The position numbers and the translations under genes were made by a program. Positions 30,064 through 37,971 of a stretch of 37,971 bases of DNA are shown here, in pieces. Positions within the stretch are counted from its first letter, which is position 1; each line of letters starts with the position of its first letter. Source of the stretch: Larix sibirica (lineage: Eukaryota; Streptophyta; Pinopsida; Pinales; Pinaceae); the NCBI GenBank assembly GCA_004151065.3, contig NWUY0304237457.1:2634-40604 (forward strand), read 5' to 3'. The notes beneath the pieces were generated by a model. It was not told the origin of the DNA. It did not search any database and worked only from the letters and a program-made list of their open reading frames with translations.

Positions 30064-33030
30064 TTAACCGGGTAAGAGGAAGAAGGATAAGGCAGCAGCA
30101 CTACGACCAGCAGTTCCAAGAGCAGCACTAGAATTAGCCGTTAAAAAAGTTGAACCGTCATAAGGGATCATTATAAGCAGCACCAATTGAACTGGCATCA
30201 TAATTCCCAGGATCATTCCGAGTAGCACCAGTTGAACTAGCATTTCAATCAGCAATTTAAAGAGCATTTCCAAGAGGAGCATTTCTAGCAGCATAAGTTG
30301 AAACGGGATTCCCAGCAGTCCCGGCACAAGGAGGACCAGCAGTACTAGCATTTGAATCAGCGTTCCCAGCAGCATTCCCAGTATAAGTCGAAGCATCATC
30401 ATTCCCGGCAGCATTACGATCAGCATAAGAACCGGATCATTTTAAAGAGCATTCCCTGCAGTTGAATCATAAGCACCAGTTTCACCAGCATTTCAATATT
30501 CCAATGAGAAGTTGACCCAGCATCCCCACAAGCACTAGTTTCACCAGCATTTCCATCAGCAGAAGAAGCGGCAATCCCAGGATCATTTCCAGGAGAATTC
30601 CCAGCATCAGCATTCCTAGCAGAAGCAGTTGAAGGAGCAGTTCCAGGATCATCATTTCCATCATCAGTTGAACAGGCATAATTAAAGGATGGATTATTTC
30701 CAACAGCAGTTGAAGCGGCATAACTAGCAGTTCCAGGAGAATTCCCAGTACGAGCATTACGATCAGCAGAAGGAGCAGAATTTAAGGCATAATCATCATT
30801 ATCAGCCCAAGCAGCACTACAACCAGCAGTTCCCGTAGCAGTTCCATCTGCATTCCCAGCATCACGCTCAGCAAAAGAATTCCCAGCAGCTTCAGCAGCA
30901 CAAGGAGTTTCTAGCCCAAGCATCACTAGTTTAATCGTAAGTAGGTCCATCAGCACTACGACAAGCAGCATCCCCATCAGCTCTAGCATCATTCCAAATA
31001 AGCAACACGGGCAGTTGGGACGAGATTATTTACAGTAGCCTAAGTTGAACCGGCTTCATTCCCGGCAGCAGCAGTTGAAGGAGCAGAATTCCCAGCCTCA
31101 GTTCCAGGAAAAGTTTAAGCATAACCAGTTTAACCAAAATAAATTGAATCCGGGGCTGCCCGAAGAGCAACAGCAGTTTCCGGGACAGTTCCAAGAGCAG
31201 TACCAATAGCATTACTATCATAAGTTGAAACGGGATTCTAAATTATAAGCAGCAAAACCAGTATAACCAACATTTCAATCAGTTGAAGGAGAATTTCCAG
31301 CAACACCAATAGAATCAGCAGCACCATTCCTAGCAGCGTTAGGACCAGCGGATAACCCAGCAGAACCAGCATTTATAGCATAATAAATGGAACCACCAGT
31401 ATAAGCAGTACCAGTAGAATCAGCAGTAATAGAACCAGCATCCTCAGCCTCACCAGTGGGAACCGGCTTTTTATATTGATTCAATCAACCTCAGCATTTT
31501 CCGTAACAGTTTAAGCACCTGTTCCAGGAGCAAAAGGATTATTCCCAGTACGAGCAGCACAAGCACGAGGAGGCCCAGCAAAAGCAGCCTCAGTTCCAGG
31601 ATCATTTAAAGAAGCACCAGTTGAATGAGCATTCTTCCCAACAGCCCCAGAAGCATCCCCACCATAATAACCAGTCATATCCGAACCAGCTCAATTACCT
31701 ACCTATTTATGAGCTTCGTTATAATGGCGTGCATTATATATTAAGTAAGCCCGGTGGAAGCCCAGCCTTCCCATAAGCACCAGTTTCACCAATATTATTA
31801 TTTTCAGCCAAAGCAGCATCACAACAAGCATCATTTCCATAAGCAGCAGTTGAAGCAGCATAACTAGTTCCCGTAGCACTAGGATTCCCAGCCCAAGCAG
31901 TACAACCAGCATCACCAGTGGAAACAACATCATCAATTGAAGGATTCCCAGGAGGAGCAAAAGCAACATAAAAACAAGCAACACCGGTGCCTCGTCCTCA
32001 TTCCCAGTAGTAGTTGAACTTGCATTTCAATCGGCTGTTGAAGGAGCAGTATTCTCAGAATTATTGACAATGGAAGAACCGGCATTTCCAGGAGCACCAG
32101 TTTAACCAGTTTCATTCCCAAGAGCAGTTGAAGAAACAGCATAACCAGTAGAACCAACATCTCAATTAGCAGTTGAAGGATCATTTACAAGGGCAGTTTC
32201 CGTAACACCAGTTAAATCATCATCCCTAGAAGCAGAAATTAAGGTATTTCCCCAGTATTCTTTCTATAAGCAGTTGAAGGATCATAACCAGCCTTTTCAT
32301 AAGCACCAGTTTCAAGAGCATAATTACCCATAGTTACAGTTATAACCCGCACTGGTTAAACCAGCGTTTCCAGTATCATTTGAAGTAGCAGTTGAAGCAG
32401 CGTCATTACCAGCACCCCAGTTGAACCATTCTAATTTCATTATTCCCGGCATCCCCAGAAGCACCAGTATAAGGAGCCATTGTTCCCAGCATTTCTATAA
32501 GCAGTTGGGCACGCACGGGATTGCCTCCGTTCCAAGATCATTACCAGAAGTGGTTTAAGGAGCATAATCAGTTCCCATAGAATGAAAAGAAGAAGCATAA
32601 GTTGAAATGGAATTATTTGAATAAGCAGTTGAAGAAGCATTGTTCCCAGCATAAGTTCCAGGAGCAGTGGAAGGATAAGTTCCATCATAAGTTGATATGG
32701 TCATTCCTTTATTCCCAGCCTAATCAGAACCATAAAAAGTATAGTTGAAACGGGATTCTTAGCAGCATCACCAGTTGAACCGGACTCATAATAATTATTC
32801 CTGGCAGCACAACAAGCAGCCCCATCAGAACCAATTGAACCAGTTTAAGTAGCAATATTCACAATAGCAGTTGAAGGAGCATAATCCCAAGCTGCACAAG
32901 AACAGGCACAGGGGTACCGCCCAAAAGCAGAAATGAAATAGGTATCATAATTCCTAGTAGTCTAAGTTCCAGGAGCACCAATTGAACTGGCATCGGAATT
33001 TCCAGCATTCCAGTTGAAGGAGCAATATTA
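30064..33030 (-). repeat. Three-kilobase trinucleotide-phased mosaic coding Ala/Gly/Asn/Asp/Ser/Thr
   Basis: Nearly all of this block is built from a small set of three-base words. On the minus strand they are GGAAATGCT, GGTGAAACT, GGTGCTTAT, GGTTCAACT, GATCCT and GGGAATGCT. The best frame (30992-30420, 190 codons open) reads AAGNSFAERDAGNADGTAT, then NARTGNSPGTASYAAST, then NADAGNSPGNDPGIAASS and DGNAGETSACGDAGSTS. A second open frame (31484-31275) reads DAGSITADSTGTAYTGG and NAGSAGLSAGPNAARNGA. Other phases of the same words give Leu/Met/Val-rich frames (for example 30064-30426 and 31703-31984), which are by-products. There is no single repeat length I can fix by eye; 45 to 65 bp steps between GTTGAA words are common. 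No flanking start signal, secretion signal or known domain. It could be a decayed repetitive-protein gene or a codon-like satellite. Confidence 0.75.
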
Positions 33031-33100
33031 CAAGCGCAAGTATAGTAGCATTCCTTATTCCACTCAAAAAGCTCAGTCCTTATCCCACCCTCGAAGCATG

Positions 33101-33239
33101 TCTGGACTTCAACCTAAAAGGCATATAAGTAATTTCCTTATCCTCAAAGCCTCTAGTCAAATCCTTATTCCTAAAAGGATGTCTGGCTGGAAAGTGGTTA
33201 TCCGAGACATGGTCTGGACTTCAACCTAAAAGGCATATA
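33101..33239 (+). repeat. 27-bp perfect direct repeat, 112 bp apart
   Basis: TCTGGACTTCAACCTAAAAG plus GCATATA is identical at 33101-33127 and 33213-33239. Between them GTCCTTATCC and CCTAAAAGG words recur, suggesting a 112-bp unit that has partly decayed. Confidence 0.9.
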
Positions 33240-33815
33240 GGTCTGGCATGATCCGGGTAAGTAAGAGTTCTGTCCTTATCCCGACTCTGGTGGTTAATAA
33301 CTAATGCATTCAGCATCTTCCTAACAATCTCCGTAATGCTCAGCTAGATCTTCCTAACAATATATAGAGTATTATTTTCTTGTTTGTTCTTCCTACTGAT
33401 TTGACCAGAGGTTTAGTTTGTGTGACCATAACACATTAGCTTGTTGCTCTGCTTCTGGTCTTTAGGCAAGGAAATTGAGGTAATACCTACTGAACAGATA
33501 GGCCCTACAGCACTTGAGTTAAACCATCACATTGATAGGTTAGACAGATCTATAGATAGGCTTTCCCTGAGTAAGTGGGATAACATTTATCTGAGACGGT
33601 GAGGCGTTCTACCTTCGCTTGGATGGACATTCTACGGTAGCGACTGGCTTCAATTCTGTACCTAGCTTGGTGATCGGATGATATTATTGACCTAGCGATT
33701 GGATTATATTAAATAACTGAGCTAGTCTTCCGAACATGCTTTATACCTATGCCACGATACCTGAAATAGGCTTTCCTTAAAGTTTTATATGAACAGACAA
33801 TACCTTTCAAGATGC
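33240..33815. other. Gene-free stretch
   Basis: No gene or clear repeat; ATCTTCCTAACAAT occurs twice (33313 and 33350), as CATCTTCCTAACAATCT and GATCTTCCTAACAATAT. Confidence 0.45.
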
Positions 33816-34140
33816 GGACAAGCTACTTCGTTCCTTACCCTTGACTTTCTTACTGCTTTCACCCTAGGAGATGGATTTCTGCCCAACCCATTGATGATTC
33901 CAGCCAGGAACACTTTGAAGGGTAGCCACTATGAAAACAGCCAGCCCCCTACCTTGGTTCCACACAACCTATTTACCCACCTTAATTACCACACCTGTTA
34001 GCCTTCTATACTACTTGATTAATGAATCGCTTAGTCGGTACTGCTATTAACCAACCCATCTCATTACCCTTCTCTTATCAGGACAGGACGGGATTATCCA
34101 ACCCTTACCCTGACTTTCTTAACTGCCCTCCACACTTTAA
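33816..34140 (+). repeat. R200 family, plus-strand block
   Basis: TTCACCCTAGGAGATGGATT with CTGCCCAACCC (33858), then CACCTGTTAGCC, ACTTGATTAATGAATCGCTTAG (about 34013) and TTCTCTTATCAGGACAGGAC (about 34071) are R200 landmarks in the order seen at 9351-10093. This is the best-preserved copy of the combined landmarks. Confidence 0.7.
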
Positions 34141-35346
34141 CTAGTTGGATCTTTTGATTGGCATGAGGCCCTGCGGGGCAGGAAAGGATGGATATATTTC
34201 TGAATTGGGTGGGAAGGAACCTATTGAAAGAAATGGCAAAGTGAGTAGTCCCCTCCCTCCCTTTGGAATGGTAGTAGTGCATTTTGTGCTGACGTGGGAT
34301 ATGTTAGAAGGGCAGTAACCTCCAGGGCCTTATAGAGTTGTGCACGTACAACTTCTTCCTGGTCATGTCGAGCAGTTAACATGCTCAGTATAATAAAAAA
34401 ACCTTCCCGGCCACACATGGTATCGAAAACAGGTAACGTTAAACGACCGGGGGCTATTTGGAAAGTGAAACGTAGATATGCGAGTTCATATACCGATGTA
34501 TTTCTTTATTTATTGATCTTATGATGTGGATGATACACTGGCTATTGGATGACCGATTAGCAATGACCTCCTAGGCACTTAGGCACTTAATTTCTATTGG
34601 CTAATGCTCCCATATGAAAATTGGTTGTTGTCAGGGGAGCCTGCCCTTAAGAAAGGAAAGAAGTACCTATTTTACTATAGTGAGTTCCATGGAGTTATGC
34701 CGATCAGCGGATTCGAGCGGGGACCCAGTAGTTTACAAAGCAAGCTATATGCCGGTTTAGGTCCATACAGTAAGTACTACTAGCTAGTATATATGCGAGT
34801 ATAAACCATATGATGGCAAGGATCAGCTAAACAAAGCAAATTGGAATCCATCCTGCCGCCTGTCATAGAGGGATAGGGAACCCTGGCATGGCCTTGTTAA
34901 TGTAATGTCTTACGGGTAATGGTCGGAAATAAAGTAGTATAGTGGTGGTAGTGATACTACATGGAACTTATTACTGCATGGACAAAGATGGACTATGATC
35001 AGATTTATTCGCTATGGGCCCTTACCAGGCTACGTGATGATGGGCTGACCAGCTGGCAAGGAAAAAGTATGTATACGAGTATCATATAGACTAGAGACTA
35101 TGCCAAGGGGACTACAAGCAAGGAATGGGACTTGATAAATATATTTTGCAATGATTTATGTAAACCACCGGGACTGGGAAATGAATGACCTAATGCTAGG
35201 TTATCCCAACAAACATGGTGGATTCCATTCAAGTTGTTGTGTACTACTTAGGTTAGGGAATGGTTGGGTGCTATGGGATCACCTATCCCATTCAAATGGA
35301 AAACTAAAACATAAAAACTTTGTTAACTTAATTAAAACCAAGTTAA
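34141..35346. other. Gene-free stretch
   Basis: Small frames at 34094-34418 (minus) and 35151-35411 (plus) have no recognised domain. No repeats stood out. No RNA gene seen. Confidence 0.4.
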
Positions 35347-35376
35347 CCTTGCTCTCCCTTTGGTCAAGCAAGCCCT
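35347..35376 (+). repeat. Single dispersed copy of the 31-bp unit
   Basis: CTTGCTCTCCCTTTGGTCAA followed by GCAAGCCCTTCCT is one unit of the 13441-13545 minisatellite, 22 kb away, with one or two changes. Confidence 0.85.
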
Positions 35377-37334
35377 TCCTCCGTGGAGGAAAAAAAAGAA
35401 TTTCTAGTTAAGTTCAATTTGTGGTAATAGGTGTCCAAATAACTTGCCACGGTTACTCTACATGTAAAACTTAGTTATTATATATTTAGGGATCCAAAAT
35501 CTTTTTGTCACGAACACAGTTAAGACCAATTTAATAACAGGCCCATCCTCCTTTCAAGGTGGTACGTGCCAAGACCAGGACCGGAGGTCTGACTGGGACA
35601 CTTTTCCCTTTAAGTACTAAAAATTCCCTAGATCGTGGATTCAGCTGAAGGTACAGGAAACATGTCGTACGTGTTTGTGAAGAAGGTAGCCTAATGACCT
35701 TTTTATTAGGGCTCTTACCAAGGTGGCTCTCACGAGTGAGGTGGCACCTGAGATATATTTTTTTCACCACTGGGATTTAATCACCTAGTGTCTTGCAATT
35801 AGAACTATTTATCACAACTTCACTTATTCCCTGAAGTGGACTTCACCTCCCGCTTGCAATGATTGTTTGGAAGTAACTTTGACAATTATTATTATTTATC
35901 GTGGTGGATTTCATGACCACTTAGCTAAGAAACACTTATGATAATTTTTTCTTTTATATTATCGTGAGAGAGGTTATCATCTTTAGGATAGCAGGTCTTT
36001 CCTTCCTAGGGAGTGTTTTTGATATTTTATCTATTTACTTTAGTTATACACATATATCACCCACACACTCTATTTTGTTATTTAACTAAAGTGACCATTA
36101 AAATTAGAAATCACTTTACACTTTGTGTTAAACCTAGTTAGTTTTCACTCCCTCCTTGGAGGGGTTGTTAAGCTAGACAAGATTGCACACCCCATTTCTT
36201 TAAGATGTTCCCTTAGAATCTAGGGATTGCTCCCATCTATCTCTAATCGTGTTATTCTTTTTGCTAGATGGGCAAAGATTAATCGGAGGCCTCTGGCCTT
36301 CCTCCACTAAACTCACCTTTGAGTTCATATTAAAGTTCACCTTGGAGCTTGTTGTCTAGTTTGACCTCATAAAGCCCATCCCTTGTTGGTTCTCCGTAGC
36401 CTACTCTACCTAGTAGTGCATGCAACCTAATTGCTAGTCTTAATACAACTCTCCAGCTCCCATATATGGCTGGTCTGAACCTCCCATACTTTATAAATTT
36501 TATCAATGATCCTATCCAGCATGATGTTAGTTGGCCCCAAATGCAAACTAAGTGACCTTCCAATATCCCTAAGTTCAAAGAGCTGGAAAAGATTCTTCAA
36601 ACCACATAATGTCTTTCCAACTTTGGTCTTCTTCAAACAGTATCATGGTAGACTTCGTTAGGCTTAGGTTTTGAAAACATACCTTCATTATATTAGTAGC
36701 TAAGTGGTATATAGATCAGACTGCCAGCTCACATGGAACCTTTGAATGCATTGCGACAGCCTTTTTTACTTTCTTCCAATTAAATGTTCGCCACAATATA
36801 GACATAGATATCCTTACCAATTTCTATAGAAAACTGCTACCCATATCACAAATCATATCCATGAGTGACATAGGAGATGTAGCCTATGCAAGGCCAAAAT
36901 AAAGGATTACCTCCTATTATATTGGTTCCTGAAGTCTTTACTACCGACCAACGCAAAAGACATAGCCATGACCTTGCCCACAAGTGAGGAAGTTACAATC
37001 TTGAATGCCCAACAACATTATTTTATATATGCCCAATCGGGGTATCTTTATACCATCCTCCTTTATGCTCCCCTCTCTCATTATGGATATTAATAAACAC
37101 CAGAGGAACGAAGTGCTGCTGATGGTATCGTAGGATCTGTTAGCCATATGAACCCCCGAGTGGGCTCTTACCAATACCCATATGGACCTAATACCTCCTA
37201 TGTAATGTCCCTAGGGAATACCTCAATGCCTTGCACCTATCCAAACCCTCCTTTGGATCCTTCAAGACCATCATCCCAAGTTGGAAACAATACTTTCTAC
37301 ACAAACCGTGTTGCACATTACGAGGTACAGCTAG
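35377..37334. other. Gene-free stretch with weak coding-like frames
   Basis: The minus frames at 36330-36636 are coding-like in texture but I could not place them firmly. The plus frame 37148-37444 (MNPRVGSYQYPYGPN...) is Asn/Pro/Ser-rich and overlaps the better-supported shifted frame that follows. No RNA gene or strong repeat recognised. Confidence 0.4.
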
Positions 37335-37766
37335 GTAACAATTCCACTTGTAATGATACCTCCCAGTCCTGTGGGCTCCTCCTCACTCAGCATAAACCCG
37401 TAGCCTCCTTTATCGGGAACTCCACAAGGCCCCACGACAACTAAGGGTCAAACACAACAATCCCAAACCAACATGGTCCAGGCCACTCATCCCCAACAGG
37501 GTTAGGTTTATACCCAATAAAAGACTCCTAACCTGCCACCTGCAAACACTAATCCCAATGCCAAAAAGAATAAAGGGAATAATAAGGCTGGTGAAACTAG
37601 TTTAGCTAGAAAGAAAGCTACTTCAACTGGTGTAGCTATAACTAGGAATTATGAGGGGGCTAGGACTGTTGCTAGAAATGCTTAAGCTGGAAATCCCGTT
37701 TCTACTTCTGCTTTAAAGGGGCTGGCTGCAGGGATACGAGGCTCGATAGATAAAGCTGCCAAATAG
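37335..37766 (+). pseudogene. Decayed Pro/Gln-rich to basic to Ala/Gly/Thr-rich frame, 143 codons
   Basis: One frame from 37335 to the TAG at 37764 has only four internal stops (two TAG, two TAA). In order it reads IPPSPVGSSSLSINP, GTPQGPTTTKGQTQQSQT, NLPPANTNPNAKKNKGNNK, then AGETSLARKKATSTGVAI, ARTVARNA, AGNPVSTSALKGLAAGIRG and SIDKAAK. There is a Pro/Gln/Thr-rich part, a short Lys/Asn patch and an Ala/Gly/Thr-rich end made of the same codon words as 30064-33030. The order matches 5541-6043. No start codon in phase and no family recognised. Low-complexity chance translation is possible, but four stops in 143 codons is fewer than expected at this base composition. Confidence 0.4.
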
Positions 37767-37848
37767 ATAGGATCAAGAAACCCCCTGGTTGTTATGGATA
37801 AACCTATAAAACTCCTTTATATATAAATTCTTTTTAAACTCACCTTGG

Positions 37849-37888
37849 GGCTTATATAAGTTATATCTTTATTATATAAGTTATATGG
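37849..37888 (+). repeat. Short duplication of TTATATAAGTTATAT
   Basis: GCTTATATAAGTTATAT (37850) is repeated as TATTATATAAGTTATAT (37872), 22 bp apart. Confidence 0.8.
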
Positions 37889-37931
37889 GGATCTTATTTA
37901 GAAACGTTATATTTAGATCTTCTTTATAGGG

Positions 37932-37971
37932 CAAGGAAAGGCTTGCTTGACCAAAGGTATACTTGCTTGAC
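37932..37971 (-). repeat. Reverse-strand copies of the 31-bp unit at the window end
   Basis: GGCAAGGAAAGGCTTGCTTG followed by ACCAAAGG is the exact complement of the 13441-13545 unit, and ATACTTGCTTGAC begins a second, shortened unit cut by the window edge. An array may continue beyond. Confidence 0.85.

Noticed and set aside
30064-30426. Leu/Met/Val-rich frame that looks like a hydrophobic membrane protein
   Set aside because: It is an out-of-phase reading of the three-base words of the mosaic. Similar frames at 30482-30757, 31703-31984, 31933-32184 and 23523-23756 have the same cause.
36330-36636. Minus-strand frames with DRIIDKIYKVW and ELESCIKTS that resemble the region after the reverse transcriptase domain of plant LINEs
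   Set aside because: The match is short and loose, needs a frameshift, and lacks any catalytic motif. I could not separate it from chance.

Overview
The window looks like non-coding organelle or intergenic DNA of a seed plant. It has no intact recognisable gene in 38 kb and no tRNA, rRNA or group II intron core that I can see. It holds plant-type LTR retrotransposon debris (Ty1/copia and Ty3/gypsy), a LINE reverse transcriptase scrap, a decayed fragment that looks like a nuclear gene with a GT-AG intron, and many very degenerate repeat families in both orientations. My best inference is intergenic sequence from a large repeat-rich plant mitochondrial genome, a gymnosperm such as a conifer being a good candidate. 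Plant nuclear DNA is not excluded, because no mitochondrial gene anchors the call.

Layout. 1-2912: a Ty1/copia 5' end (LTR, initiator-tRNA-Met-type primer site, gag with zinc knuckle) inserted into a dead Ty3/gypsy integrase. The gypsy/copia junction occurs twice and an NN pair sits between the copies. 2913-5540: AT-rich sequence and a gypsy reverse transcriptase scrap. 5541-6534: Pro/Ser-rich then Ala/Gly/Thr-rich decayed coding-like sequence. 7288-7566: LINE reverse transcriptase with an intact FVDD box. 8118-8143: two adjacent perfect palindromes. 9340-11240: an ancient tandem array of about 200-bp units, whose relatives recur at 21.4-22.1, 22.4-22.8, 25.8, 26.3-27.1 and 33.8-34.1 kb. 13.4-16.9 kb: a 31-bp minisatellite, a roughly 60-bp repeat and a second old repeat array. 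18.15-19.87 kb (minus strand): unidentified nuclear-type gene fragment with a 505-bp phase-0 GT-AG intron. 20.2-24.3 kb: successive minisatellites with periods of 101, 51, 20-21 and 42 bp. 27.6-29.3 kb: further degenerate repeats and (TA)14. 30.06-33.03 kb: a roughly 3-kb mosaic whose minus strand reads as Ala/Gly/Asn/Asp/Ser/Thr-rich peptide, with relatives at 5.9, 23.4 and 37.6 kb. 37.3-37.97 kb: decayed Pro/Gln-rich to Ala/Gly/Thr-rich frame, then another copy of the 31-bp unit.

No genes here work together as a pathway. The biology is sequence turnover: insertion, decay and repeat amplification. The most distinctive items are the codon-phased 3-kb mosaic with its dispersed relatives, the hidden 200-bp repeat family, and the spliceosomal-intron gene fragment. 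All repeat periods and mismatch counts were made by eye from the sequence.
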